A stretch of DNA of 64,000 nt from Azohydromonas caseinilytica (GTDB taxonomy: Bacteria > Pseudomonadota > Gammaproteobacteria > Burkholderiales > Burkholderiaceae_C), in the NCBI RefSeq assembly GCF_012927045.1, contig NZ_JABBFW010000001.1:62001-126000 (forward strand), given 5' to 3'. Each line of letters opens with the position of its first letter. The stretch's first letter is position 1. A program made the position numbers and the translations under genes. The notes below the pieces were generated by a model. It saw only the letters and a list, made by a program, of their open reading frames with translations, was not told the origin of the DNA and searched no databases. Positions 15,499 to 30,378 of this stretch are shown one piece after another.

Positions 15499-16014
15499 TC
15501 ACGGCTTGGCGGGGGCCGGCGCGCTGGCGGCGTCGCCGTCCCCACCGGTGCCGCCGCCGGCGTCGGCGGCCTTGCTGAAGAGGAACTGGCCGATGAGGTT
15601 TTCCAGCACCACGGCCGACTGCGTCTGCGTGATGGTGGCGCCGGGCGCGAGCATCTGGTCCTCGGCGCCGGGCTCGATGCCGATGTACTGGTCGCCCAGC
15701 AGGCCCGAGGTCAGGATCTTGGCCGAGGAGTCGCGCGGGAAGCTCACGCCCTTGGCGACCTGCAGCGTCACCACGCCCATGTAGGTCTGCGGGTCCAGCG
15801 TGATGGACTCGACGCGGCCCACCGTGACGCCGGCGCTGCGCACCGCCGCGCGCTGCTTGAGGCCGCCGATGTTGTCAAAGCGGGCCTTGAGCATGTAGGT
15901 CTCGCCGTTGCCGAAGCTCGTCAGGTTGGCGGCCTTGAGCGCCAGGAACAGCAGCGCCGCCAGCCCCAGCAGCACGAAGCCGCCCACGAGGATCTCGATA
16001 CTTTTCTTTGCCAT
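15499..16014 (-). CDS. mlaD: MlaD, periplasmic substrate-binding subunit
   Basis: A 171-residue MCE-domain protein, anchored in the inner membrane by one N-terminal helix (IEILVGGFVLLGLAALLFLALKA, split across residues 5-27). The MCE domain spans about 40-115 with KARFDNIGGLKQRAAVRSAGV and KGVSFPRDSSAKILTSGLLGDQYIGIEPG. It forms the hexameric ring that receives lipid on the periplasmic side of MlaE. The tail is G/A/P-rich. ATG 16014 gives the standard start AKKSIEILVG. Confidence 0.94.
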   Translation of the reverse strand: MAKKSIEILVGGFVLLGLAALLFLALKAANLTSFGNGETYMLKARFDNIGGLKQRAAVRSAGVTVGRVESITLDPQTYMGVVTLQVAKGVSFPRDSSAKILTSGLLGDQYIGIEPGAEDQMLAPGATITQTQSAVVLENLIGQFLFSKAADAGGGTGGDGDAASAPAPAKP

Positions 16015-16046
16015 GGGTTGAGTGTGAGGAATTCGGGGCGTGGGCT

Positions 16047-16838
16047 TCAGGGCGTGGAGAACATCAGCGCGGTGAGCACGAAGTCCATCGCCAGCACGCC
16101 CAGCGAGGAGATCACCACCGTGCGCGTGGTGGCGTAGGCCACGCCCTCGGGCGTGGCCTGGGTCTCGTAGCCCTGGTAGAGCGCGACGAAGGTGCAGATG
16201 ACGCCGAACACCGCGCTCTTGACGATGCCGTTGCCCACGTCGCGCCAGACGTCCACGCGGTCCTGCATGATCGACCAGAAATTGCCCGAGTCCACGCCGA
16301 TGAGCAGCACCGCCACGACGTAGGCGCCCAGGATGCCGATGGCCGAGAACATCGCCGCCAGCAGCGGCATGGCCACGATGCCGCCGACGAAGCGCGGCGC
16401 CAGCACGCGCGCGCGCGGGTCGATGGCCATCATCTCCATGGCCGAGAGCTGCTCGCCGGCCTTCATCAGGCCGATCTCGGCGGTGAGCGAGGTGCCCGCG
16501 CGGCCGGCGAACAGCAGCGCCGCCACCACGGGGCCGAGCTCGCGCACCAGCGCCAGGTTGACGATCAGGCCCAGCGACTCCGTGGCGCCGTAGGTCGTGA
16601 GCGCGTAGTACATCTGCAGCGCCAGCACGAAGCCGACCGCCATGCCCGAGGCCAGGATGATCAGCAGCGACAGGTTGCCGATGGCATGCAGTTGCGCCAC
16701 CACCAGCGAGAAGCGCGCCAGCGCCGCCGGCGTGGCGCGCAGCAGGTCCAGGAAGAAGAAGGTCGCGTGCCCCAGCGAGCCCAGCATCTGGATGACGCCC
16801 GCGCCCAGGCGCGCCAGCGCGTCGAGCGGGGTCTTCAT
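16047..16838 (-). CDS. mlaE: MlaE, permease subunit
   Basis: A 263-residue integral membrane permease of the phospholipid ABC system, with 5-6 hydrophobic segments (for example [20 protein letters not shown] and [20 protein letters not shown]). The family signature [24 protein letters not shown] is present, followed by [13 protein letters not shown], the coupling region. ATG 16838 overlaps the mlaF stop (ATGA); longer frames upstream run into mlaF and are not real. Standard length. Confidence 0.95.
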   Translation of the reverse strand: MKTPLDALARLGAGVIQMLGSLGHATFFFLDLLRATPAALARFSLVVAQLHAIGNLSLLIILASGMAVGFVLALQMYYALTTYGATESLGLIVNLALVRELGPVVAALLFAGRAGTSLTAEIGLMKAGEQLSAMEMMAIDPRARVLAPRFVGGIVAMPLLAAMFSAIGILGAYVVAVLLIGVDSGNFWSIMQDRVDVWRDVGNGIVKSAVFGVICTFVALYQGYETQATPEGVAYATTRTVVISSLGVLAMDFVLTALMFSTP

Positions 16839-17665
16839 GCCGCCCTCCCTGGCTTGGCGACACCGAAGTCCTGCGCCAGCGGCGGCGCGGCGTAGTGGAA
16901 CTTCACCGGGCCGTCGGGCTCGCCGCGCACGAACTGGCGCACCTCGGGGTCGGTGGAGGCCATCAGCTCGGCCGGCGTGCCCTGCGCCACGATGCGCCCG
17001 CCCGGCGCGGCCATCAGGATCACGTGGTCGCTGATGGCCATGCATTCGGGAATGTCGTGCGACACCACCAGCGAGGTCGCGCCCGTGGCGTCGCCCAGCT
17101 TGCGGATGAGGTTGGCCGCCACGCCCATGGAGATGAGGTCCAGGCCCGCGAAGGGCTCGTCGTACATGATCAGTTCCGGGTCCAGCGCGATGGCGCGCGC
17201 CAGCGCGATGCGCCGCGCCATGCCGCCCGACACCTCCGAGATGCGCAGCGGCGCCGCGCCGCGCAGGCCCACGGCGTTGAGCTTCATCAGCACGATGTCG
17301 CGCACCAGCGCCGGCGGCAGGTCGGTGTGCTCGCGCAGCGGAAAGGCCACGTTGTCGAACACGTTCAGGTCGGTGAACAGCGCGCCGAACTGGAACAGCA
17401 TGCCCATGCGCCGGCGCAGCCGCAGCAGCTGGGCGCGGTCGCGAGCGTTGACGACCTCGCCGTCGAAGCGTACCTGGCCCGAGTTCGGCGCCGCGATGCC
17501 GCCGATGAGGCGCAGCAGCGTAGTCTTGCCGCAGCCCGAGCCGCCCAGGATGGCCGTGACCTTGCCGCGCGGGAAGCGCAGCGTCACGTCGTTGAGGATC
17601 AGCCGGCGGGCGTCATAGCCGAAGCTGACATGGTCGATCTCGATCAGGGAATCGGGGTCGGGCAT
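16835..17665 (-). CDS. mlaF: MlaF, ATPase subunit
   Basis: A 276-residue ABC ATPase driving lipid transport with MlaE, MlaD and MlaB. Walker A is GGSGCGKTT near residue 41, the signature is [16 protein letters not shown], Walker B is [13 protein letters not shown], and the H-loop is VVSHD. I chose ATG 17665 ([17 protein letters not shown]); a TTG at 17698 would add 11 residues and lies in the terminator T-run. It is the first gene of mlaFEDACB; its promoter must lie in the 182-bp gap after gltD or transcription reads through. Confidence 0.94.
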   Translation of the reverse strand: MPDPDSLIEIDHVSFGYDARRLILNDVTLRFPRGKVTAILGGSGCGKTTLLRLIGGIAAPNSGQVRFDGEVVNARDRAQLLRLRRRMGMLFQFGALFTDLNVFDNVAFPLREHTDLPPALVRDIVLMKLNAVGLRGAAPLRISEVSGGMARRIALARAIALDPELIMYDEPFAGLDLISMGVAANLIRKLGDATGATSLVVSHDIPECMAISDHVILMAAPGGRIVAQGTPAELMASTDPEVRQFVRGEPDGPVKFHYAAPPLAQDFGVAKPGRAA

Positions 17666-17696
17666 CAGAAGAGGCGAGGGGCGCGAGGAATCGCGC

Positions 17697-17736
17697 AAAA
17701 AAGAAGGCCCGCCGGCATCAATGCGGGCGGGCCTTC
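17697..17736 (-). terminator. Rho-independent terminator of gltBD
   Basis: Stem GAAGGCCCGCC (17703-17713) with GGCGGGCCTTC (17726-17736), then TTTTTT on the minus strand (17697-17702). It lies 111 bases after the gltD stop and separates gltBD from mlaF. Confidence 0.88.
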
Positions 17737-17847
17737 ATTGTCTCATGCACGCTGCTGTGGTATCGGCAGCGTTGTTGCTTCGCAGCAAGCGGCTTGCCAA
17801 CCCGGGCCGCTTGTGAACAAAACGGCGCCGAGGCAAGCGCAGGAGCG

Positions 17848-19314
<1,467 letters not shown>

Positions 19315-19355
19315 GATGTTTCTCTACCTTCACTGATCGTTGGCCGCCGCGGCCG

Positions 19356-19382
19356 CGCGCGCTGCCCAAGGGCGAGCGCGCG
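19356..19382. other. Strong hairpin in the gltB-gltD gap
   Basis: CGCGCGCT-GCCC (19356-19367) pairs with GGGC-g-AGCGCGCG (19370-19382), giving a 12-bp stem with a one-base bulge and a two-base loop at DNA level. There is no T-run. It may stabilise mRNA ends or tune gltD relative to gltB. Confidence 0.45.
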
Positions 19383-19433
19383 TGGCGGCGGCTGGACCGG
19401 CCGCGGCATCGCCGCCGCGGACCGGCTCCCTCT

Positions 19434-24194
<4,761 letters not shown>

Positions 24195-24263
24195 GGCGCT
24201 CTCCATCGGGAAATCAGGGAAGTCCCGGAGACTAGTGCAGGACGCCCCCCGATTCAAGCGCTA

Positions 24264-24334
24264 TAAAAAAGGGTCAGACCACATTTATCAGTGGCACCGT
24301 TGAAGTGCAGAAATAAATGGGGACAGTTCACTTT
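24264..24334. repeat. RAYT-associated terminal repeat remnant
   Basis: GGTCAGACCACATTTAT (24271-24287) and ATAAATGGGGACAGTTCAC (24312-24330) form an imperfect inverted pair of the kind often found at the ends of RAYT (REP-associated tyrosine transposase) genes. It directly follows the RAYT-like stop at 24328 and lies in the gltB upstream region. No matching copy is seen at the other end of the RAYT gene. Confidence 0.55.
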
Positions 24335-25134
24335 GGTGCTTGTTTTCCCAACTGTTTCAATGAGTTAGCGGCACCGGGCGCCGCGGCGGTGGGCCGTGGT
24401 CGGGTGGCCGAGGCCGGTGTCGCATCCGCCTGCGGCGTGTCGGGAATCGGCGTCTTTCTCGGCCGGCCGCGCGGGCGCGGCTGCAAGGGACGCTCGGTGT
24501 GCGCGGCCAGAGCGGCCAGGAAGGCGGCATCGCCCAGCGCCCAACCTTTGAGCGTGGCGTCCATCAGCGTCAGCGCCTGCGGCTCGGGCAGCCCGGCCTC
24601 CAGCCGGGCGCGGTGCGCCAGCTCGCGCTCGAAGGGCGTGTTGCCGGTGGCCCAGAACAGCGGGTGGTCCGTCACCAGCGGATCGCGCCGGCGCCCCAGG
24701 TGGTGCGCGGCGCTGGACCAGGGCCACTCCAGCGCGCTCGCGCACAGCCCGCGGCGCTGCGGCTGCCACTCCACCAGCGTGAGCAGCGCAATGAAATGGC
24801 GCTGCGGCTGCGCCACCGTGGCGCGGTAGCGCCCTTCCCACAGCGTGCCGCTGCGGCCGTGGCGGCGGTTGAAGGCGGCCACATAGCGCCGCCCCAGCGC
24901 CTGCATGGCGGCGCTGAGCCCGGCGTCGCTGTCCGGCGTGAGCAGCAGCTGCAGGCTGTCCTCCAGCAGCACGTAGCCGTGCAGCGCCACGCCGTGCAGC
25001 CGCAGCGCCTCGCGCAGCATCTCCAGGCAGCGCTGGCGGTCCTCGTCATCGACGAACAGGGCTTGGCCGGCGTTGCCGCGCAGCACGAGGTGGTGCAGAT
25101 GCCCGGCCAGCGCCAGGCGGGGGAGACGGGCCAT
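24328..25134 (-). CDS. RAYT-family (IS200/Y1-like) protein with degenerate HUH motif
   Basis: A 268-residue protein whose first 190 residues follow the RAYT pattern: MARLPRLALAGHLHHLVLRGN, FVDDEDRQRCLEMLREAL, LHGYVLLEDSLQLLLTP, YVAAFNRRHGRSGTLWEGRYRA and WPWSSAAHHLG. RAYTs nick REP-type hairpins with an HxH metal site in a N-H-V-H-L-L stretch. Here that stretch reads DSLQLL, so both histidines are absent and nuclease activity is doubtful. The tail contains RPRGRPRKTP, an AT-hook-like basic stretch. It lies 43 bases after dgt on the same strand. Likely a domesticated or inactive relative. Confidence 0.8.
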   Translation of the reverse strand: MARLPRLALAGHLHHLVLRGNAGQALFVDDEDRQRCLEMLREALRLHGVALHGYVLLEDSLQLLLTPDSDAGLSAAMQALGRRYVAAFNRRHGRSGTLWEGRYRATVAQPQRHFIALLTLVEWQPQRRGLCASALEWPWSSAAHHLGRRRDPLVTDHPLFWATGNTPFERELAHRARLEAGLPEPQALTLMDATLKGWALGDAAFLAALAAHTERPLQPRPRGRPRKTPIPDTPQADATPASATRPRPTAAAPGAANSLKQLGKQAPK

Positions 25135-25177
25135 CAGGCGGCCGCGCCCGACGGCGCGTTCAGGAAGGAAAGGAGCA

Positions 25178-26317
25178 TCACGACAGCGCCTCGAAGGCAG
25201 GCGTGCCGGTGAGCCGCGCATGCTCGCGCAGCGCGAAGCGGTCGGTCATGCCGGCGATGTAGTCGGCCACGGCGCGGTGCAGGTCCGGGCGCTGCGCGAA
25301 GTCGGGCGGCATCTCGGACGGCGCGGCCAGGTAGGCGTCCACCAGCGTACGCACCACGTCCTGGGCACGGCCGGTGGTGGCCATGACCTGCGGATGGCGG
25401 TAGAGGTGCCGCATCAGGAAACTCTTCAGCTGCCGGCTTTCCTCGCGCATGGCGTCGCTGAAGCACACCAGCGGCGGCGCCTGGCGCGCCGCGTCGGCGC
25501 TGTGCGGCGCGTACTTCTGCAATCGCGCCTGCGTGGCGCCGATCACGTCGTAGATCTGCTGCGACAGCATGCGGCGGATGGCCTCGAACAGCAGCCGCCG
25601 CCCCGTGAGCTGCGGATGCTCGGCCAGCGCCGCGGCATGGAAGCGCGCGAACAGCGGCACGGTGAGCAGCTGCTCGGTGCTGAGCAGCCCGGAGCGCACG
25701 CCGTCGTCGATGTCGTGCGCGTTGTAGGCGATCTCGTCGGCGAGGTTGGTGAGCTGCGCCTCCAGCGAGGGCTGCGTGCCGTCGATGAAGCGCCGCGCCA
25801 CCCCGCCGGGCTCCTGCGCCTCCAGCTTGCGCGCGTTGCTCGGGCTGCAGTGCTTGAGCACGCCCTCGCGCGTCTCGAAGGTGAGATTGAGGCCGTCGTG
25901 CTCGGGATAGCGCTGCTCCAGCTGGTCCACCACGCGCAGGCTCTGCAGGTTGTGCTCGAAGCCGCCGTGCTCGCGCAGGGCCTCGTTGAGCGCGTCCTGC
26001 CCGGCATGGCCGAAGGGCGTGTGGCCCAGGTCGTGCGCCAGGGCAATGGCCTCGACCAGGTCCTCGTCCAGGCCCAGCGTGCGGGCGATGGAGCGCCCCA
26101 GCTGCGCCACCTCCAGCGAGTGCGTCAGCCGCGTGCGGTAGAGGTCCCCCTCGTGGTTGAGGAAGACCTGGGTCTTGTAGACCAGGCGCCGGAACGCCGT
26201 GCTGTGCACGATGCGGTCGCGGTCGCGCTGGTACTCGCTGCGCGTGGGCGCGGCCGGCTGCGGATGGCGCCGCCCGCGGGAGCGGGCCGGGTCGCTGGCG
26301 TAAGGGGCCAAGGGCAT
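25178..26317 (-). CDS. dgt: dGTPase-like deoxynucleoside triphosphohydrolase
   Basis: A 379-residue HD-domain protein that hydrolyses dNTPs to deoxynucleoside and triphosphate. N-terminal YQRDRDRIVHSTAFRRLVYKTQVF is the family hallmark. Metal ligands are in LTHSLEVAQLGR and in AHDLGHTPFGHAGQDAL (HD pair), followed by GGFEHNLQSLR and LADEIAYNAHDIDDG. I start at ATG 26317, seven bases after AGAGGAGC, rather than at upstream starts. In Burkholderiales it commonly follows aroB. dNTPase activity can restrict phage replication in some bacteria, but here a housekeeping role is more likely. Confidence 0.92.
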   Translation of the reverse strand: MPLAPYASDPARSRGRRHPQPAAPTRSEYQRDRDRIVHSTAFRRLVYKTQVFLNHEGDLYRTRLTHSLEVAQLGRSIARTLGLDEDLVEAIALAHDLGHTPFGHAGQDALNEALREHGGFEHNLQSLRVVDQLEQRYPEHDGLNLTFETREGVLKHCSPSNARKLEAQEPGGVARRFIDGTQPSLEAQLTNLADEIAYNAHDIDDGVRSGLLSTEQLLTVPLFARFHAAALAEHPQLTGRRLLFEAIRRMLSQQIYDVIGATQARLQKYAPHSADAARQAPPLVCFSDAMREESRQLKSFLMRHLYRHPQVMATTGRAQDVVRTLVDAYLAAPSEMPPDFAQRPDLHRAVADYIAGMTDRFALREHARLTGTPAFEALS

Positions 26318-26437
26318 GGGGCAGCTCCTCTGTATCAATCCCAGAAACCAAAACCCGTTCGGGCCAAGCTCTTCCGCAGGCTCAGGGTGAGCGGCCGTGG
26401 TGATTCAGCGCATTTCTCACTCGCTAGCGAAGTGTTT

Positions 26438-26534
26438 CCGTTCGCCCTGAGGTATCGAAGGGTGAACGGCCCTCACCGTGGCGCGGCCATCCCAGCCTGT
26501 CGGATTCGTGCTTCGATACCTCAGCACGAACGGG
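26438..26534. repeat. Intergenic inverted repeats between aroB and dgt
   Basis: GAGGTATCGAAG (26449-26460) is exactly complementary to CTTCGATACCTC (26511-26522). The first copy sits in its own palindrome CCGTTC...GAACGG (26438-26469), and related CCGTTCG and TGAGCGG pieces occur at 26355-26395. This is the CGTTC...TATCGAAG class of repeats frequent between genes of Burkholderiales and Xanthomonadales. Confidence 0.7.
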
Positions 26535-26562
26535 CTTCTTCACGAGCCAAACGCAATCGGAA

Positions 26563-27657
26563 TCAGGCGCTGCAGGCCTGGATCACCTCGCGCACCAGCG
26601 CTTCCGGCGCGGTGCGCTGCACCGCCTGGCCCAGGCCGTCGATGAGCACGAAGCGGATCTCGCCGGCCAGCGCCTTCTTGTCCAGCCGCATCAGCGCCAG
26701 CCACTGCTCGATGGGCAGCGACGGCGCCACCACCGGCAGCCCGGCGCGCTCCACCAGCGCGCGCAGCCGCCGCGGGAAGTCGGCCTCCACCATGCCCAGC
26801 CGCGCCGACAGCTCCGCCGCCATCACCATGCCGCAGCCCACGGCCTCGCCGTGCAGCCACTCGCCATAGCCCAGGCCGGCCTCGATGGCATGGCCGAAGG
26901 TGTGGCCGAAATTGAGGATGGCCCGCAGGTCGGCCTCGCGCTCGTCGGCGGCCACCACCTGGGCCTTGATCTCGCAGCTGCGCCGCACCGCGTGCGACAG
27001 CGCCGCCTTGTCCAGGGCGCGCAGCGCGTCCAGGTTCTGCTCGATCCAGTCCAGGAAGGCCGGGTCGGCGATGGGGCCGTACTTGATGACCTCGGCCAGG
27101 CCGGCGGAGAGCTCGCGCGGGGGCAGCGTGTCCAGCACGTCCAGGTCGCAGATCACGCGCCGCGGCTGGTAGAAGGCGCCGATCATGTTCTTGCCGCGCG
27201 GGTGGTTGATGGCGGTCTTGCCGCCCACCGAGGAGTCCACCTGCGCCAGCAGCGTGGTGGGCACCTGCACGAAGGGCACGCCGCGCATGTAGCAGGCGGC
27301 GGCAAAGCCGGTGATGTCGCCCACCACCCCGCCGCCCAGCGCGTACAGCACGGTGCGGCGGTCGCACTCCTGCTCCAGCAGCGCGTCGAAGATCAGGTTG
27401 AGCGTGGGCCAGTCCTTGTGGGCCTCGCCATCGGGCAGCACCACCTGCAGCACGCGCTCGTGGTGGGGGCTGAGCGCCTCCTGCAGCCGCTGCGCGTACA
27501 GCGGCGCCACGGTGGTGTTGCTGACGATGAGCGCCTGCGCCGCGCGCGGCAGGCCGCTCCAGGAGTCGGGGTCGGACAGCAGGCCGCAGCCGATGCGGAT
27601 GTCGTAGCCGCGCTCGTCGAGGTCGATGCGCAGGCGGCTCATGGGGACGGAATTCAT
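26563..27657 (-). CDS. aroB: 3-dehydroquinate synthase
   Basis: A 364-residue NAD-dependent enzyme converting DAHP to 3-dehydroquinate, second step of the shikimate pathway. Signatures are [41 protein letters not shown], the [20 protein letters not shown] segment (split: [13 protein letters not shown]), and [11 protein letters not shown] with the metal histidines. Length is standard. ATG 27657 is used; ATG 27642 ([12 protein letters not shown]) is equally plausible. It starts 9 bases after the aroK stop. Confidence 0.96.
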   Translation of the reverse strand: MNSVPMSRLRIDLDERGYDIRIGCGLLSDPDSWSGLPRAAQALIVSNTTVAPLYAQRLQEALSPHHERVLQVVLPDGEAHKDWPTLNLIFDALLEQECDRRTVLYALGGGVVGDITGFAAACYMRGVPFVQVPTTLLAQVDSSVGGKTAINHPRGKNMIGAFYQPRRVICDLDVLDTLPPRELSAGLAEVIKYGPIADPAFLDWIEQNLDALRALDKAALSHAVRRSCEIKAQVVAADEREADLRAILNFGHTFGHAIEAGLGYGEWLHGEAVGCGMVMAAELSARLGMVEADFPRRLRALVERAGLPVVAPSLPIEQWLALMRLDKKALAGEIRFVLIDGLGQAVQRTAPEALVREVIQACSA

Positions 27658-27666
27658 GGGGAAATT

Positions 27667-28245
27667 CTAGGCAGGGCCCGGTTCCGGGCCATGTTGGGGG
27701 TCGATGGGCGAAGGCACGCACGAGGCATCCACCACGCCGGCAAGCTCCAGCTGCATCAGGATCATCTGCAGCAGCGCCGGCACCGAGGGGCGGCCGGTCT
27801 CGATGACGAAATGCGCCGTGCGCAGGTAGACGGGGTCGCGCTCGCGGAAGAGGTCGCGCAGCCGCTTGAGCGGGTCCTTCACCTGCAGCAGCGGGCGCGA
27901 GGTGTCGTGGCGCAGACGGCGAAACAGCTCCTCGGGCGTGGAGCGCAGGTAGATCACGTGCGAGCGTTCGCGCAGCAGCTGGCGGTTCTGCTCGCGCAGC
28001 GGCGCGCCGCCGCCGGTGGCCAGCACGCAGTCGCCGCCCTGCGTGAGCCGGTCGATCTGCTGGGTTTCCAGGTCGCGGAAGGCCGGCTCGCCGTGCAGCT
28101 CGAAGAAGGAGCGGATCGACATGCCGATCTGCGCCTCGATCTCGTGGTCGGAGTCGTGGAAGGGCAGGCTCAGCTGCCTGGCGAGCTGGCGCCCGACGGT
28201 GGACTTGCCACCGCCGGGCATGCCGACGAGGGAGATCAGGGGCAC
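27667..28245 (-). CDS. aroK: Shikimate kinase
   Basis: A 192-residue kinase phosphorylating shikimate at O3. The P-loop VGMPGGGKSTVGRQLA is at residues 7-22, shikimate-binding FHDSDHEIEAQIG at 29-41 and FRDLE at 56-60, ATGGGAPLREQN at 75-86, and the lid RPLLQVKDPLKRLRDLFRER near 117. The C-terminal 20 residues are an extra P/G-rich tail. Start GTG 28245. Downstream of pilQ and upstream of aroB, the conserved pil-aro arrangement of beta- and gammaproteobacteria. Confidence 0.94.
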   Translation of the reverse strand: MPLISLVGMPGGGKSTVGRQLARQLSLPFHDSDHEIEAQIGMSIRSFFELHGEPAFRDLETQQIDRLTQGGDCVLATGGGAPLREQNRQLLRERSHVIYLRSTPEELFRRLRHDTSRPLLQVKDPLKRLRDLFRERDPVYLRTAHFVIETGRPSVPALLQMILMQLELAGVVDASCVPSPIDPQHGPEPGPA

Positions 28246-28339
28246 GGCGCGGGAGGCGGCTGGAAAGCGCGGCGGGCTGCGAAAAGGCGCGAGTATGACG
28301 CGCCGCCACCTCCACGCCGCTGACGCCCCGCTCGCGGCC

Positions 28340-29860
28340 TCACCGGGCCGGCGCCCGCTCGGCCACCACCTGCGGCGTGATGAACACCAGCAGCTCGGTC
28401 TTGCTGCGGGCGCGCACGGTGTCGCGGAACAGCGCGCCCAGCCCCGGCAGGTCGCCCAGCACCGGCACCTTGTTGGCCTCGTGCCGCTCCTCCTCGGCGA
28501 GGATGCCGCCCAGCGCCACGGTGCCGCCGTTCTCCACCAGCACCTGCGTGCGCACGCGCTTGGTGTTGATGGCCGGCCCGGTGGGCGTGAGCGCGCCGCG
28601 GCTGTCCTTGCTCACCAGCACGTCCAGGATCACGTTGCCTTCGGGCGTGATCTGCGGCGTGACCTCCAGGCGCAGGCTGGCCTTCTTGAACTCGACCTGC
28701 GTGGCGCCGCTGGAGGTGCCGGACTGGTACGGGATCTCCTCGCCCTGCTCGATCTCGGCCTTGACCTGGTCGGCCGTGACCACGCGCGGGCTGGAGAGCA
28801 CGCGCCCGCGGCCGTCGGCCTCCAGCGCCGACAGCTCCAGGTTGAGGAAGCGGTTGGACGCGGCGCGGAACAGCGTCAGGGCGAAGGTGGCGGCCGGCGC
28901 GGCCGTGCCCAGCGCGGCGCTGTTGGCCGGCAGGTTGACGAAGCGGGTGTCGTTGTAGGTGGCGGCCGCCCCCTGCCCCGTGGCGGCGCCCACGGCGTTG
29001 TAGTTGCCGCCGGGCACGAGGAAGGTGCCGCCGCCCAGGCCGAAGCCGGGGCGGTCGCCCGCGGCGCCGCGCAGGTCCGACAGCCCCAGCCGCGCGCCCA
29101 GGGCGCGGCCGAAGCGCTCGTCGGCCTCCACGATGCGGGCCTCGATCAGCACCTGCCGCACCGGGATGTCGATGCGCTCGATCAGCGCGCGCACCGCCTC
29201 CAGCCGCGCCGGCACGTCGGTGACGAAGAGCTGATTGGTGCGCGGCTCGAACAGCACGCTGCCGCGCTCGGACAGCATCCGGGTGGCCGGCGGCAGCGGC
29301 GCGCCGCCCAGCAGCGGCGCCAGCGCCGCGGCCGTGGCCCCGCCGGGCGCGGGCGCCGGTGCCAGGGCCTGCCCGCCCAGGGCGCGCGCCACCGCCTCGG
29401 ACTTGGCGTAATTGAGCTGGAAGGCGCGTGTCTGCAGCGGCTCCAGCTCGGCCAGCTTCTTCTGCGTCTCCAGCTCCGCCGCCTCGCGCGCCAGCAGTTC
29501 CTCGCGCGTCGCCACCCACACCACGTCGCCGCTGCGGCGCATGGCCAGGCCCTTGGCCTGAAGGATGGTGTCCAGCGCCTGGTCCCAGGGCACGTCCTTC
29601 AACCGCAGCGTGACGCTGCCCGTGACACTGTCGCTGGTGACGATGTTGAGCTTGGTGAAATCGGCGATGACCTGCAGCACCGCGCGCACGTCGATGTTCT
29701 GGAAATTGAGCGAGAGCTTTTCCCCGCTGTAGCGCGCCTGGGCGGCGGGGCCGGATCGAGGCGCGGGAGCCGTCATGGCCGCCATATCCTGCGCCGCCAC
29801 TGGCAGGCCCGCGCCCAGCGTCAGCGCCAGGACGCACCGGGAAAGCACCCGTCGGGTCAT
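28340..29860 (-). CDS. pilQ: PilQ, type IV pilus secretin (short form)
   Basis: A 506-residue secretin forming the outer-membrane gate for type IV pili. A signal peptide (MTRRVLSRCVLALTLGAGLP) ends near residue 24. It goes straight to the N0/STN-like domain (KLSLNFQNIDVRAVLQVIAD), then N1, then the secretin core with VLIEARIVEADERFGRALGA, EIPYQSGTSSGATQVEFKKA, LEVTPQITPEGNVIL, and the final VPVLGDLPGLGALFR with KTELLVFITPQVV. Typical PilQ has about 700 residues with one or two AMIN domains before N0; these appear missing. ATG 29860 overlaps the pilP stop. Confidence 0.93.
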   Translation of the reverse strand: MTRRVLSRCVLALTLGAGLPVAAQDMAAMTAPAPRSGPAAQARYSGEKLSLNFQNIDVRAVLQVIADFTKLNIVTSDSVTGSVTLRLKDVPWDQALDTILQAKGLAMRRSGDVVWVATREELLAREAAELETQKKLAELEPLQTRAFQLNYAKSEAVARALGGQALAPAPAPGGATAAALAPLLGGAPLPPATRMLSERGSVLFEPRTNQLFVTDVPARLEAVRALIERIDIPVRQVLIEARIVEADERFGRALGARLGLSDLRGAAGDRPGFGLGGGTFLVPGGNYNAVGAATGQGAAATYNDTRFVNLPANSAALGTAAPAATFALTLFRAASNRFLNLELSALEADGRGRVLSSPRVVTADQVKAEIEQGEEIPYQSGTSSGATQVEFKKASLRLEVTPQITPEGNVILDVLVSKDSRGALTPTGPAINTKRVRTQVLVENGGTVALGGILAEEERHEANKVPVLGDLPGLGALFRDTVRARSKTELLVFITPQVVAERAPAR

Positions 29861-30378
29861 CGTGCCGTCTCCTGCAGTTCCAGCGTGGCAATGCGCTCGC
29901 TCCAGGCGCCCGCGGCGTCGCGCACCAGCTCGCGCAGCGTCAGGGCGCTCTCGGCGATGCGGACGACGCGGCCGGCATGCGGGCCGACATGGTCGCCCAG
30001 CTGCACGCGGTACAGCGCGTCCGGCGCCTGCACCAGCGCGTGAAGATGCCCGTCGCGCGCCAGGCTGCCGACCATGCGCAGCGACTCCAGCGTGAAGGCC
30101 TCCAGCGGCTCGCGCGGGCGCTGCAGCTCCGCCGCCAGCGCGTCGGACGGCGCGGCCGTGGCCGTGAGACGGCCTGGATCGAACGGGTCCGGCGCCGAGT
30201 CGCCCTGGTAGCGCAACGGCTCGAAGACGGGCGGCGGCGCCAGCGGCGGCACGGCGGGCAGCGGAGCGGCCTGCTGCTGCTCGGCGATCCAGTCGCGCAG
30301 ATCCCGCGGCTCGGCACCACAGCCGGCCAGCCCTGCCACGCCGGCCGCAAGGACCGCGATGCGGGCGCGCCGGATCAT
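29857..30378 (-). CDS. pilP: PilP, type IV pilus lipoprotein
   Basis: A 173-residue lipoprotein linking the PilMNO inner-membrane platform to PilQ. The lipobox LAGC gives acylated Cys20. Residues 25-100 are a P-rich linker, and 100-170 the small beta domain (LESLRMVGSLARDGHLHALVQ, YRVQLGDHVGPHAGRVVRI) that contacts PilQ N0. Both ends overlap neighbours by four bases (pilO and pilQ), so the operon is tightly coupled. Confidence 0.93.
   Translation of the reverse strand: MIRRARIAVLAAGVAGLAGCGAEPRDLRDWIAEQQQAAPLPAVPPLAPPPVFEPLRYQGDSAPDPFDPGRLTATAAPSDALAAELQRPREPLEAFTLESLRMVGSLARDGHLHALVQAPDALYRVQLGDHVGPHAGRVVRIAESALTLRELVRDAAGAWSERIATLELQETAR

Noticed and set aside
25178-26317. dgt as a phage-defence dGTPase
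   Set aside because: It is placed in a conserved housekeeping order after aroB and has no defence partner nearby, so the ordinary role is preferred.
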